Positions 21,385 through 35,050 are shown, counted from the first letter of the stretch. The stretch is DNA of 64,000 nt from Apostichopus japonicus (GCF_037975245.1 NC_092562.1:25504054-25568053), one strand, 5' to 3'. The notes: generated by a model from the letters alone, not told the origin. Numbers and translations are program-made.

Positions 21385-24115
21385 TGTTTACCCTTGTCTC
21401 TCTACATTAATGATTCAAATTATCTAAGCTCAAAATATTTATATATACCCTAAATTTTATTTGTTTGTTTATTGATAACAATCAGCCTCATGGTACTTAA
21501 ATTACTGAAGGCCCCTTTCCACTTCCTACTCCCCCCCCCTCCCCTCCTCTACCCTAAAAAATATGAGCAAGGAATAACCTTAGAGATTGTGCATCATCTC
21601 TGCACAATCATTTTCGAAAGAAATGCGAGATAATTTCTATGAGATAGACAGACACGCTACTGAACTATCGCTAAACATATAAGTTGTACGACTTTGCGCC
21701 TAATTTGCTGAGCACTCTTTCACAAGACCTAGTTTGTGTCACACTTGACATTGTGCAATAATATTATTTATTGATTTTGTGCTCTCCCACTCTGACCTAC
21801 GTCAGCATCTGACTATCCAAAATTTTAGTTAGACAGTAAATCCTTCTTGGGTCCTTTTCAAAAAGGAAATATGAAGAATGATATGGAGGGCCTTAATATG
21901 TAAAAAAAAAACACCCTTATGTAAGAATTCAACAACTGGATTGACTGTTCAGTACTGTTTGATTCATAACTTTACTACATCAACAGGACACCATACTCGT
22001 CATAAGTCTACGGTTATTATCAAGAACATCTACTACATTAGCAGCTAAACGTGACACAGAATACATAATTAACATTGCTGGAAAAACGATAATATTGAAT
22101 TGCTAAACCCGACTTGAGTACATTTTTTATTATCACTTTGCTAGCATCAGGACCACAGCTATTCAATAATACTAATTTTCATACAAAAACAGTCACTTGC
22201 ACAAAAACCAACACATTTTTTGGCTGTTTTCGAAACAAAAAACCATGATTATTAGATACATTCCTATTATTAGGTTTGCCCCTCCCCCCACTTTCACAAC
22301 TCAAATCCCGCCCCTGACCCTAACCGTTCCGTCTGCTCGCCAGGAGTTGTATCTCCATTTAGTCAAAGCTGTTTGAAAATGCTTTATATCACCTTCAGTT
22401 CTCCCATCTATTGATTTATTTTATGTGATTTCACATAGAAACAGGAAAAAAAGCAACAATGATGTTGACTGAAAAAAATCCGAAACAAATACTGCATTAG
22501 GTACATTTTAACTTTCAAGCGGATTTACATTATAGTGTCATGATACTAAGAATCATACGCATGTTACTATACGGACCTACATCCTTATTTAATACAACAA
22601 TATTATTAAGATAAGAACTGGTCAGGCCAAGATATGATATAAATAGTTTCTGACCAGTGGATAAGCAAGCGCAGGGATACGAGAGTAGGTTCGGGTGTTG
22701 TAGGGTTGTAACCCTCCCCCTCGCTCATTTTCAACTCTTGAAAATTAAACTAGTTGTTAGCACAACATTGCTTATGATATTTTGTTCTGGGGAAGCAGCC
22801 CCAGACCCTCTAGACGGTTGTTGACGTCAACGACATCTGATCCACTCCCATTTCTTCCTACAATCATGGAACCGTCCGTGATAAGAGAACAGTATTGCCA
22901 GTATGTTGCCGTATGATCCTGGTGAAAATCCGCCACTTATACAAGCGAAGCTGTAAGCATGCACTCAAATTTACATTTTCCACGGCCGTACACTGTAAGC
23001 TAAGCTATAATTTATGTAATCGGAGAGTAACGTATCAATGTAAATATGTTATTAGTGAGTTTCGGAATGATTTGAGTGACTAAAAAGCAGGTTCTCGTTG
23101 TGTTCATACTACGCTTCTATAATTTATTTATCAAGTTAAACCGACCGATAATGAAGCTGATTTTGCGTATAATCGGACCCTCTGAACACGTATTCTTTTC
23201 AACATACATGACCCAGCCGTTCATCCTACTAATTGACTAGTCTAACATCATAGGGGCTCTCCAGTGTTCCTACTGAGGGATCTGGCATATTGGTTATAAT
23301 GTACGTATCCTGTGCTGTTTACATATCGCTGAATCATACTAACAAGATCATAAAAGAGCGTTCACCAGTATATAATTCGCCGGCTGAACATGCACACAGA
23401 CTCGGTGGGTGGTCGACTAGTTATAGGTAGCATAGATGTAGATTTTCCGTTTTGCTCATCCCAAGCTATACTATAATATGACCGATTCCGTCACCTTATG
23501 ATTTTGTGGCGCCTGTCATTTCCCCAACCCCCCCCCCCGTAGACCCTGTACCCTCCGAACAGACAGCCATCCAAAATAGACAGTAAGAGGGCGGGCTGGT
23601 AGGTAGCCAAAATAGACAGTAAATAGAGGGCGGGCTGATAGGTATTCGAAATCGTGAATATATTATACTGAGAGCAGATACACACGGTCTTGAGCAAGAC
23701 TAAGTTAGTGGCGGAGACGTTCCAAATCTGTGGTTCAAGGTTCCAATTGTGCAGTATAACCGAATGAAATGTCTGCTTTAGGAACCACACTGATTTACGG
23801 TTCTTAAAACAATTATAGTATGATTTGAAACTCCGAAAATATGTTTCAAGAGATGTATTTCTTCATTAATTACGAACGATATTGTACGGTACACTGAGTA
23901 TTGCCTTGATCCACGTAAGGTATTGTTATGATATGCAGTTTGTCAATTAGTTTCGTGGAATTAGACCCAGAGCCGTAGATATGCACGGCTCTGATGGAAT
24001 TTTCCAACATTATCTAGTTAGCAAAGATCAGTTCCTTCAAGGTATACATATACCACATCCAAGTTCATTTCCGTCACAAAGAGACCACAACTTTTGCTGT
24101 TGATATTCTAAGCCC
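21385..24115. other. Stretch without recognised gene
   Basis: AT-rich sequence with C-runs at 21532 and 23528. A ~40-bp tandem pair (ccaaaatagacagtaa then gggcgggct) lies at 23568-23646. No conserved coding frame was seen. Confidence 0.5.
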
Positions 24116-24214
24116 ATGTTTGATTTCGGTTCTGACTTGAGAGTTGGCATACTCTATACATACAGTCTATATCAATCTGCCCGAGTGTTCTCTTTCAGGA
24201 AAAGTACTTAAAAA

Positions 24215-25270
24215 AGCCAAACAGCAAAATTGCAGTGTGGTTTCGATGATTCTACATGAATATAATCTTATATGAATGAGACACACTAGGCTGTAGGGTA
24301 TAGCCAGGATGAATAACATACTTCAATCTAGGTAATACATCCAAAAGCATGGAGATATGAAAAACAATATTCACAATGGCAGCTGATGACCGAGATGGGA
24401 AATTTTCTTGTATTCAGCATACAAATTGGTCTCTACCGAAAACAGCATGCTTCTTCTATTCGATGTCATACATTTAAAAGCAGTACATTAAGCAGGCACC
24501 GGGCGATTTTTATCCCTTGGTTCCCAAGATTTTGCGTCTGGTTTGCCTCTAAACATCTAACAACGCAACAGTTTATTTTCGTAAACGGCGCCTGGTCATG
24601 TCCTCAACGTTGCTACAGCCAAACCTGACAATTGCGAAATACGATGAAAACAAAAATATAAAATCGAGGATTCACGATGATATCGTCCATTCCAATAGCA
24701 ACATTGTATGTACTAAGACTAGTACAACGTTCATTACACACCTTTGTGCACATGGCAACTCCAAAAGTTCTGACATACTTCAATCAATGGAGATTTGTGC
24801 GAGACTTCTGATTCTTATCTACCTATGCCCTTCAGCCAAATTTCTAATTGCCAATAGCCTCTCATATTCTTATGAAGCGAAACGCACATGTTACGTAATA
24901 GACTGGTCGGTGGGAGATAAAATAGACTATGAAACAAGGCTCCACAATTTGACCCCTGGTGACTCCAAATAAACTTTGACCTCCACCAAAAACCATAAGC
25001 TTCTGTTACTTACGTGCCACAACTACATACTAAATATGACATTGGTTCCAGCTTCTCTTTTTAAGATATCGTGTTCAGAAGTTTTAACAATTTGACCCCC
25101 GTTGACCCAGTTTAAATCTTCACCACCCCCCCCCCCCCCATTTTGGGTTCTCATACTCAATGTGGTACTCCTTAACATCAAATATGGGATTGTTCCACGC
25201 TTCCCTACTTGAGATATCGTCTTTACAAGCAAAGCGTCACACACACGCACACGCATAGCATAGCATCGAA
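24215..25270. other. Insert specific to block B, nature unknown
   Basis: The flanks are continuous in blocks A (about 7680) and C (about 49065), so this segment was inserted here, or lost twice. It holds a 124-residue plus-strand open frame (24598-24972) with no recognised motif. Its second half is a diverged copy of the repeat family seen at 9480-9835. A C-run is at 25126-25139. Confidence 0.6.
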
Positions 25271-26984
25271 ACAAACCAGGAGATCATGTTAACATGTTAA
25301 TGTTCTATATGTTATCTACATGTTATTTTTTGTTGCTCGGTTGTCATGGAAGTACATGTGGTGTTTAGTAATGGTTACAAGTGACGAAAACGTCAGGCCG
25401 TCACAGCGAAAAAAAATCAATGTCATGATTCGCACAAATTGAAGGGGGCACGAATTGCCAACTTATCAGCTATCCAGTGAAGGGTCGGGTTAAGCTATAG
25501 TGAGAACTTTTACAAGGACGTACAAAGACCATATTATACGTTGAAGATTTAGTGTTTAAGCCAATGCATCTATTATTTGGATTATGCTACCGACATGGTA
25601 TTGATCGTTTGAGACGGACGGGGTGGGGGAGGGGGAATTTAAGGGGGGAGGGCGTATCACACCTGTCCCTGGTTGCTTCCCTATAGCTGCATGTGCACTA
25701 CGACCGCACTGTCGTAGCTTACGGTGTCTCTTTTAAGTATTGTAAAGTGTTCTCCCCCAGTAATTTGTTCCTTCTCTTTATCGACCGTTGCCAACGCTAT
25801 TTATTATCGCATCCAATTTACAATTGCCAGATTTTGCTGATTAATTCAACCGAGTCTTTCCATGTAGGGTAATAAGAGGTGCTCCTTCCGATAGTCTCTC
25901 TTACCATGCTAACATCTGCTTAATGTAGTCGTCCACAGATCGGATGTACTTTTCAATTATCAAAGTAAAGTTCATACGGCATTTTGTAGTTGGTACTTCT
26001 ATGTGTTTATTGTGCAATAAACTCGATAAGAAAAGTTATAACGTTAACAATGATGATATCTATTAAAGATGACATTACGACAAATTAAATGAAAATAAAA
26101 GACATAAACCCGCAGAACCATCTATGCTAATGGAAGTACTTTTGACTTCAGAAAATGTTGAGACAGAATATATGAGGTTAAATAATTGTTATGACAGCAT
26201 AAATTGATCTTTTATGACAGATTAAATCAATTTTTACGACATACTGTGTTATAACAAAACTATTGAACTATTTGTTTCGTGAGAAGCAGTAATCTGTTAT
26301 GACAAAATGATACCAGATAGCCAGTTAGCTTTGTAATTCCTTGCCATACGCTTTGCTCAAAATTTCCACATCACTATCAGACTAATGTAGAGCAAGTGAG
26401 TTAAATTTGTCCAAGAATTAAGTGAGAACCAAAAAAGATCAGAGATTTCTAGCCCTGGTATGTATCACTCACTTGTGGGCATCGACCAATTAATTCACTG
26501 GTAAGGATTTAACAGTATAGAATTTTTAATCCAAAATGTTTCAATATCCAGAAAGAACAGTACTGTTATGTGAAATATCTATACAAAGATTTATAAGTAG
26601 AAGAAAACTGTCTTTTACCAGTTGTGAGCTAGCAAATCATTTCTGACACCAACCATGCCTTTACTAATTGTTATTAATGAACTAGAGTTATATAATACAT
26701 TGCTAATACACTTGAAATATTTTCACAACCCAATGCCATAGCAAAACCCATCTTGTATAAATCACAGAGAAAATGGCCAACTTTGAGACTATTTGAGATA
26801 ACCTGTTCTCCTCGTTAAGCTCAGAGTGTGAAAACTGATAAGAGCCTGCCTGAGTGTGATTTAAGCAAGACTATCAACTCTCTGAAGCAGAGTTCATTCC
26901 TTGGAAGACTTATATCTTATATAGAGCCCCCTCACAAAACTAAGTGAACAGAATTGACCAAACTATGTTCACCAAACGAAAATC

Positions 26985-27345
26985 ATAGTATTGAATTCAC
27001 ACATTAATTGTAGCTCTTATTTCGGAGTTATCGTGTTAAGGTTATAAGGTTTTCAGAATTTGACACCTGTTGAACTCATTTGATCTTGCACTCACCAAGC
27101 TGGACTACGTTCAACAAAGATGTGCTTTTTTGAGTTATCGTGTTTACAAGATTTTCAAACTTTGACTTGGACGTTGACCGCAAATGACCATTGAACTTCA
27201 CAGAGAACAATAAGTTTCTTGTACTCAATAAGACGGAACCACATACCAAGTATGAAGTTAAGCCAACGAGAACTCTTAAACGGTGTTTACAAACTAATGT
27301 CACATACATACACACACACCCGCACAAACGCCGTCACCATCACTT
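26985..27345. repeat. Second copy of the gttatcgtgtttacaag/TGACC repeat
   Basis: Nearly identical to 9480-9835 as part of block B. Confidence 0.75.
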
Positions 27346-28540
27346 AGAGATTCCTTTTGCTTCCGGCAAAGAATTAAAAAAATGTTATCACAATTACATT
27401 AAATAATCTGTTCCGACCGATCAAATAATCTGTTCATACATAGTAATAATAATAATACGTTTTGATAGAATCAATAATCAACTCAAATCAACTCTATAAC
27501 ATCAATGATGTTGTAGCTCGATGAATGTTTATGAAGTGACTTATTTGTACAAACTATCACGTGTCAAACACCAGCTGTCTACTGTTTTGATGCTTCATGT
27601 AAGCAGTTTCACCTTTCGTTCGCTTAAAGTAGGCTAAAATTTGCGACTGCCTCTAAGCTGACAAGAACAATTCGCTGCGACCTTCTTTCTCGCCAGTCCA
27701 GTCCAGCAAAGCTTTGGTTTCTTCATTAGCGGTTTTATTTTAGTGAAATTGTTTCTTTTTCTTCTTTTTCCTTTTATATTTATTATTATTTTTTTTTTTT
27801 GGAAATTTTTTTTAAGCTAGAAAATCCTACAATATTTGCAAAAAACTAAATCTTTCTGGTAGACCAAAATTTCAAGCTTTTTGGAGTTTTTATTCGAGAA
27901 TCTGTTGCTTGTCAAAACACTTCATTTCTTCCTTCAGATTATGGACGCTTGTCAGTTACTTCCATAGTAAATACTTCCTCTTGAGAGGAAGTATATTTAG
28001 AGATTTTGGTGAGGCTTCCCTTTGAAAGACAATGACACTGACCCCAGTTCCCACTTTTAAAAGCACCAAATAGTGCAAGTTGGGGCAATATATAGCCATT
28101 ATGACATAATATTTTATTTAATTGAAATCAAGTCTTTGCACAGTTCGACCCCTGGGCTCACTTATCTACAGGCAATTCATTTGGTACACTTTCACAAATT
28201 ATGACCCCATTTGACCTCAACCAGACAAGCAAAGCTAAGTGTCGGCCACAGAGAGATACTAAGACTGCTGATATAAATAATCATGAACCGTAACTTATTT
28301 CATGTTTTCTAATGTAACATGCTCACAATGAGCTCTGAACTATTCTAATATACACTACCGTATTGTGTAACTTCAAAGACTGAATTGCTTAAATAAAGAT
28401 TGCTGAAAATCTGAACAAGCCCCTATGCAGGTTTGAAGCATTCTTCCTTTAGCTGCTAATAGCTTCATATGACCTTTGGCCTTATATTACAGTGCCGTTG
28501 CTTTTAAGCCACTATCAACGGAGTATTGTTACAGACTTTC

Positions 28541-28618
28541 ATGTATATAAATATATATATATATATATGTGTGTGTGTATGTGTGTGTGTGCGTGTTTGT
28601 GTGTGTGTGTAAATATAT
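28541..28618. repeat. (TA)n(TG)n microsatellite
   Basis: A TA tract passes into TG repeats. Block A has only a short TG run at the same place (10530-10540). Confidence 0.92.
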
Positions 28619-28715
28619 GCATTACGTTATTGAAAGTCAATTTAGTGGTGCAACCCTGATGATGTGATCATCTCTAGTTAAGTCCTTTCATTATCCTTTA
28701 AATTATTTGGGGTAA

Positions 28716-30959
28716 TCACTCCTCCGCTATCAGCCTAAAGCTGTAGAGTTTTGCAGTATCTTTTAGAGCAACTACGAGGCGTTCTGTGCCATCAACGTCG
28801 AATGTGGTCAGAGAGACATTCTTAAAATTTTCCAGTGGTAGTATAGATAGTATCTGTCGGCCATCTTTGCTATACTGTGCCAGGAAAGTTTTAGTAGTAT
28901 TTGACCATAACATATAAATGAAATCCATACACACACCTAACGCAGTATTTGCATTAAGATCTGGTTTGGCCAATTCGAATCCGAATTCGAATACGATTTT
29001 ATTTTTCTGTCCCTCCATGGTGATTGCATGGGCGCCTTTTCCATGACATACCAGAAGATAACCACCATGTACTGCGATATCATTCACGACACCGAATACG
29101 CCACCTGTTACTTCCACGGTGTGACTGTATTTCAGCTGATGATCAAAAATTAAGAAATTCTTACCGTTTCCCAAACAAACAATGATTCGATTTTTGTCAG
29201 GATCATAAGCTACACACAACATACGCTTCCCGGTTGTTACAACATCATCGATGTACTTCCTTTTGTATGAACCATCACGAACATCGTAGATACCGATTTC
29301 ATTGGGTGCACAAACCGTCACGACTTGATGCTCGGATAAGTAACAACAATAACGATTGGTGCAGTTGACTTTGTATCTTCTTGTCATCTGGTCCTGCTTT
29401 TGTATTTTTCCTTTGCTGTTGATGACTTTGATATGTGAATAATTATTTGGTGCAGTACCAGATGTGACCATATTTCCATCACTGGTTTGTGTGATGCTAT
29501 CAATCAGATACTGACCTATAACTGACATATCATTATGAGCAACAGTTTGCTTAGCAGCAAATTGTTCAAAATCGATTAAAACCTCTTGATCGACAATAAT
29601 GTTTACCTTCCCCCAAACAACTTTCGTTACATCAAAAGTAAAATCAGATAATAATTCTAACTGTGGAAATTCCTGTTCCATTTCTTTTACTAGGGCTTCA
29701 CCGGCTGTCCTGATGTAAGGGATGCACTGAGAATCTGACCAATCGTCTTTCGAAGCAAGAATTGATGAAGTTGTCGCTGTGAAATTCTCGTACCTTTCAA
29801 TAATCTGTTCACAATAATCCAAGATATCTTGAAGTTCATTTTCCTTCTGCCTTGTTAGTAGTTCTTTTTCCGCCGACAGTTCCTTTAAATTTCCATCAAA
29901 ATTCTCCAGTTTTATTTTGCATTTAGCTTCGATTTTATCGTGTTCTGCTTGCACTTCTTTAGATTCTTGGTCATATTTCTGATCCAAGTTTGTCATCTCG
30001 TTTTCAAATTTGACTCTTAGTTGACATTTCTCCTGTTCTCTTCTGTTTTCTACGTCTTTTAACATTCTTTCTCTCTCAGTATTGTTTAGTTTGTCTTTAT
30101 TCTCGTTAACATTGTGTTCGTATTGCATTTGCAACTTTTCGGATTTATCTTTTACATTCTTCCTTAGCTTCTGCGTAGCAGCTTTAACCCTAGCTGGTAA
30201 CTCGTACAACTTTTTTTCATGTTTGGTAATGTCCAAAAGCTTTGCCTCCAGTAACTCCCTTTCGCTCTTCGCTAACTCACCTACATCAATCAGGTCGTGA
30301 CCTTTGTGCATACCAGTGACACAGGTCACGCAAATCGGCAACCCTCCACATGTACTACAACATAACTGTGCCCTTTCTGTCTCGTGATCAGCACATATGG
30401 GATCGACCGTAAATGGTGATATTGTTTCCGAAGTCAAGTTCTTTTCTTTGATGGTTTCCAAGTTCAGAGTGTGTGGTTGGTGATCTTGAAACATCTCGAA
30501 AGTTATATGAATCTGAAAGCATTGTTGACATAAAAATTTGTCACACTTAAAGCAGTATGTTGGTGTTGTTGATTCCTTAGAACAGCTAACACATAACTGC
30601 TTTTTATCTTTATTTACAAATGAGTCTTGTAATTTGTTCAACAACAGCCTACTCGTCATATGAAGATCAGTCTTGAATCCATCCACTCCGTTTTCAGGAC
30701 TTTCACAATCCTGTTTGCATACTGAACATTTAAACATTCCTTCGCTTGCTGATTGAATGACCGATGTCAAGCAATCCCTACAATATCGATGAAGACATGG
30801 TAACAGTTTCGGATCTTTAAGTTGATCCAAGCAAACAGGGCACTGGCAAACAGTCTCTGTCATGTCCTTGGAAGGTGTGGGGGATGCCATTGTTTCCGAT
30901 GGATGATGGGGGTTTTTTGTAGAAAAATGAGCAGAAAAGGCACTTGATGTAATTAGCAT
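28716..30959 (-). CDS. TRIM-family E3 ubiquitin ligase, intronless (copy 2)
   Basis: This 747-residue paralogue of the gene at 10649-12904 has the same domain order. The RING starts at C40 with the full C3HC4 set, followed by two B-boxes, a coiled coil (about 226-392) and the NHL-like C-terminal region. All zinc ligands match copy 1. By eye roughly nine residues in ten are shared. Differences cluster in the middle of the coiled coil (KDKLNNTERERMLKDVENR here against KDKINENDTEKETQVEDIENR) and in a propeller blade (LGNGKNFLIFDHQLKYSH against LEYSNVFLIFDHQLNYSH). A 9-bp deletion removes three residues before DFIYMLWS. There are no stops or frameshifts over 2.2 kb, so both copies are likely under selection. 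The better start is the ATG of MASPTPSKD at residue 24. Confidence 0.93.
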   Translation of the reverse strand: MLITSSAFSAHFSTKNPHHPSETMASPTPSKDMTETVCQCPVCLDQLKDPKLLPCLHRYCRDCLTSVIQSASEGMFKCSVCKQDCESPENGVDGFKTDLHMTSRLLLNKLQDSFVNKDKKQLCVSCSKESTTPTYCFKCDKFLCQQCFQIHITFEMFQDHQPHTLNLETIKEKNLTSETISPFTVDPICADHETERAQLCCSTCGGLPICVTCVTGMHKGHDLIDVGELAKSERELLEAKLLDITKHEKKLYELPARVKAATQKLRKNVKDKSEKLQMQYEHNVNENKDKLNNTERERMLKDVENRREQEKCQLRVKFENEMTNLDQKYDQESKEVQAEHDKIEAKCKIKLENFDGNLKELSAEKELLTRQKENELQDILDYCEQIIERYENFTATTSSILASKDDWSDSQCIPYIRTAGEALVKEMEQEFPQLELLSDFTFDVTKVVWGKVNIIVDQEVLIDFEQFAAKQTVAHNDMSVIGQYLIDSITQTSDGNMVTSGTAPNNYSHIKVINSKGKIQKQDQMTRRYKVNCTNRYCCYLSEHQVVTVCAPNEIGIYDVRDGSYKRKYIDDVVTTGKRMLCVAYDPDKNRIIVCLGNGKNFLIFDHQLKYSHTVEVTGGVFGVVNDIAVHGGYLLVCHGKGAHAITMEGQKNKIVFEFGFELAKPDLNANTALGVCMDFIYMLWSNTTKTFLAQYSKDGRQILSILPLENFKNVSLTTFDVDGTERLVVALKDTAKLYSFRLIAEE

Positions 30960-33409
30960 TTATTTACGATGGGCAAACGTGTAAAACGTGGCGTTGATAT
31001 AGTTAAGAAAACATATATACTCGATAAACCCCTTGAAAAGAAACACTGACCAGTATATTTGCCAAAAACAAAGAAAAGCCCCCAAACAAGATAATATATA
31101 TACGTCACTTTTTCTCGTAAGTCGTTAGTATGAAATGTGAAAGATAATAATACCAGTCAGGCAAGCACCAATAGAAAAAAACTCTTGCGCATGTGGTTGA
31201 CTGAACAACATGGTATGAATACAGCACCGTTTTCCATGTCCTTTTCTTTCTTGTCCTGACATTTATGAGATGATCTTTCCCTATTGTGGCATGTGCTCTG
31301 TCGGAGTCTGTTACTTGTTTTTATTGTACGTGCCTTAGCCTAACCTTATAACTCTGATAGTTTGACAAATTTTCCGTCACATTTTAAATATAAATATGAT
31401 TCAAATTTGCCCTAGTTTCTGAAATCGTATCTGGCAGTTTGATGGAATTTGGATAAACTGATAGTGAGGACTATGTAACAATAGAAAGAATTTAGAAGTT
31501 ATATGTACTCATTATACGTTGGACAGAAAAAGTGAATAGTGTGATTGTTTCCGGCGATGAGAATTAATTTACAGTCTGTCAAAGAGCTCAAATAATTTGC
31601 ATAATGAGACGTGATGAGTCTTACAGTACTATTAATGTTATTTCTAAGATCGTTTGACCCATATACACCAGGCGTTTCAGTTCGAAGGCTAAAATAAATA
31701 CCTGAGCCACTACACCATATACAAGGGCATACAAATTTACGCGGTATAAGCCTTAATTTTGAAGGTCAACTTTATTTGCCATTTTTTTTTCAACTGTCCT
31801 TAATGTCTAGGAATTAGCGGAAGGTCATGGACCCCAGAAAAGAAAACTTTTAAATGTCATCAACTTTTAGCATGCTAAATGTTTGGGGCCTACACCGAAT
31901 ACCTTTAAAGCTGGATTCATACAAAGTGACATGGTGGTTCACTTGTTCGTGACAGAGAAGTAATAAAAAGGTAGGTATGCTGACATTGTAAAACTTGACG
32001 GACCGTTTATGATAAATTAACACCTCCCTCCAACGCCTCCACTTCACGCATGCGCACACGTTATATTTGGGAATATGATAATCAGAACTTTCAAAGATGT
32101 ATATTTCTATAACTATTTGTTATAAATTTTTAACATGTTAACACATTTAGCAATGCTGATATCCGGGTCGAGTTAGAGCAAAACAGCTGGACTAACTATT
32201 GGTTACTGTTGCAGCTTTACTTCACAAACAGCCCATGATGCCACTTACAAACATTCATTCTAACTTACATACGTATATCACACTATACAAGTACAAATGA
32301 AACTTCCATTACATACGTACGGTATGTTATATGAAAAGGAAGTTTCCAAGCCGTCTGCAGTGCCGTTCGTTAACTTCTTGATATAACCGTATAAACACTC
32401 TCCTCTTCACGTTTAAATAATGATCCTTGGAGTTGAAAGTCTCTTCCTAAATTACTATTAGAATCGTAAGAATGCTTCCGAAGATTTACAATTTAATCTC
32501 TCTATCTGTCTCTCATATATATATATATATGGCTGCAGTAGATGTTATTCTGTGTCGTAATGAGACCCAATGTTCCTTTCCAGCACACAAATAGTCATAC
32601 GTGGCATAATAAGCTGAACTTTGACACGACTCGAAGGTGATCTATTCTAATATATGAGGTAGGTATGCTGACATTGTACAGAATTGTTGGACCGTTTAAG
32701 GTAAATTAACACCTCCCTCCAACACCTCTACCTCACGCATGCGCAAACATTATATTTTGGGAATATGATAGTAAGAACCTTTAAACATGTATATTTCTAT
32801 ATCTATTTGTTAGAAATTTTAACCTGTTAACATGTTAGCAATGCTGATATCCGGGTCAGTTAGAGCAACCAGCTGGACTAGTAGTTACTGTTGCAGTTTT
32901 TTCAAAGACACTTCACAAAAAGCCCATGGTACCACTTAGTTTAGTTTAGTAGAAGAAAAGGATCAGGAGGGACACTCAAGTCCCCATCAAGGACCCTATA
33001 GGAGAGAGAAAAAACTGAAAACACTAACACTCAGACCAGATTACAATGCTTAAAGTGCTTGTCCAAAGCATTCCTAAACGCATTTACACTATACTTGCAA
33101 GTACAACTTTCTCAGGTAAACTGTTCCACTAATTCACAACCCTATTAGAACAAAAGTTATGCCGAATATTGATCCTAATTTGTGACTTTTGGAGTTTATG
33201 ACAATGACCTCTGGTACAACTACTATTAGAAACATGAAAAAGTCATTGAAGGATAAATTTTCAAAACCATAAACAATCTTGAAAACCTGAATCATGTCAC
33301 CACGTAACCTCATAAGCTCCAATGAGGTTCCACAGTTTTAACCGCCTGTAATAAGGAACACCCTTTAAGGAAGTAATCATCCTAGTAGGCCTACTATAAC
33401 CCATCAAAA

Positions 33410-35050
33410 AAGACCATGAAAATGGACATTTTGGGTAGTCACGTGATATGAACCTCTGGAATGTCTGAAAACAGAGATTGACCCAAAGGAGCCTCTGATC
33501 AACGTGTGACGTCATTGTTTGTATACCGCGAAAATCAAACGCTGATATAGGCACTGTTTATACACAGATAGCGAACAATTCTACTGTATTTGACTTCCAC
33601 TTTCGAGCGTTTGAAAAGCTGTTAGCTTAAAACAAAAACACATAAAGGTAAACAAATAGTTTTAAGACAATTTTAAGAAGAAAATTTAGTTAAATTGGTT
33701 ATTTTATTAGCAAAGTTTCCACTCAAATGGAAGCATCTTTTACATAGCAGAGCGTCAATAGGTCCGTACGGCACAATATACTGTAGAACATGCAAGCAGC
33801 TTGGCGATTCCGTAATACAATTTGATTGCAAGATACCGTAAACTGAACAGAAGAATAGACCTAAAAGATGCCTCATGCGTGATATGTGAGGGGAAAATGG
33901 CTTACGTTACTGTCAACGAATTACCAAAAAGACACTAAACATAATCGAACAACGTGACGAGAAGACGCTGATCCGAATAAATCAGGGTAGCATATACATG
34001 ACTAAGCTTCAGCTGAACATAGTACTTACTCGTTTTAATACCCAAAAGTACAAACACAGAAAAAAGTATCCTTTCAATAAACAAAATTTAGCAGTGAATA
34101 TCCAAATCCACGTTTCTCGTTCAATCCTGGGCGAAATACTACCTTGACTCTGTGTAATTCGATAGAGTTAGGCCTAGTTGAACAGGCCTTGACCGGTAAC
34201 ATCCCGCAATCACGAGACAGTCACTAACGAAATAAAACGTCCGATCGCTACATAGAACCGTTTTTATTCAACTCCTTGAACCATGCAGATGCCGGAATAA
34301 ACATAACGGACAATATAACACAATGTATCACGAACTCACGATAGTTGAATACAACAAATGAAATAGATAAATGCGATGAAATCCTAACATTTACACATGC
34401 TGTTACTTGTAACCCACTACATGTACTAACAATGCTACCCTAGGCACGGTATATACACGGTCATCTCTTACAGTAAATATTATGCTGTCAATTGCGAGAT
34501 ATAGTGTTACATGTAAGGACGTCCAGAGCTTGTTTACGAGGTAACTTGAAAGGGACAATTTCACATTAGCTATATGTCCGATACAGCTATTGACAGTATA
34601 TAATTTTCGCAGAATGAGACATTTGCAGCATACACAGAGGCATGGTCATGCATGTGTACTCGTGGGCATGAGATACTCCGTGTGCTGAAAATTCTTTCCT
34701 CGTGGATCTCACAAAATTGATCCAAAGTCTGCGGCGTTTTACGTCAGTTCTTTTACTCAGAAATCTAAAAAAGTTGATGCTTTAGTTGGGTAAGGTATAA
34801 CTGCAACCTCCAACAACACAGAATTGTGGCATTTCGGGGGGAAAGGAGTAATATCGTTGATGTTTTTGGCAGCTCAAGTATACAACTTTACACACTAAAA
34901 GCATTGTTGTGAGTGAGGTATACAAACAGTGACGTCACATGGTCACCTGATATCTTCGGAATGTTTCAGGAATTTCACGTATTTAACGTCCGAAATTGGT
35001 AAAGTTAATTACAGCAATGTAATTGGAGTGAGTTAAGGATTACATACATG
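33410..35050. mobile_element. Nested insert in the CR1-like element, candidate DNA transposon
   Basis: CR1 coding sequence is lost between these points. Near the ends, 33506-33527 and 34917-34938 are inverted copies (21 of 22 bases; core gtgacgtca then gtttgtatacc). No transposase was recognised. A 67-residue minus-strand frame at 33673-33876 (LLCKRCFHLSGNFANKI) has no known family to my eye. Exact ends and target duplication were not resolved. Confidence 0.45.

Larger units (their letters stand above)
24115..32650. repeat. Segmental duplication block B
   Basis: It is collinear with 7610-15160, in the same orientation, and includes TRIM copy 2. Differences from A include a ~1.05-kb insert at about 24215-25270, ~230 bp extra at 27400-27630, ~250 bp plus a TA/TG microsatellite at 28270-28618, and loss of ~330 bp near 31261. 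Confidence 0.9.
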
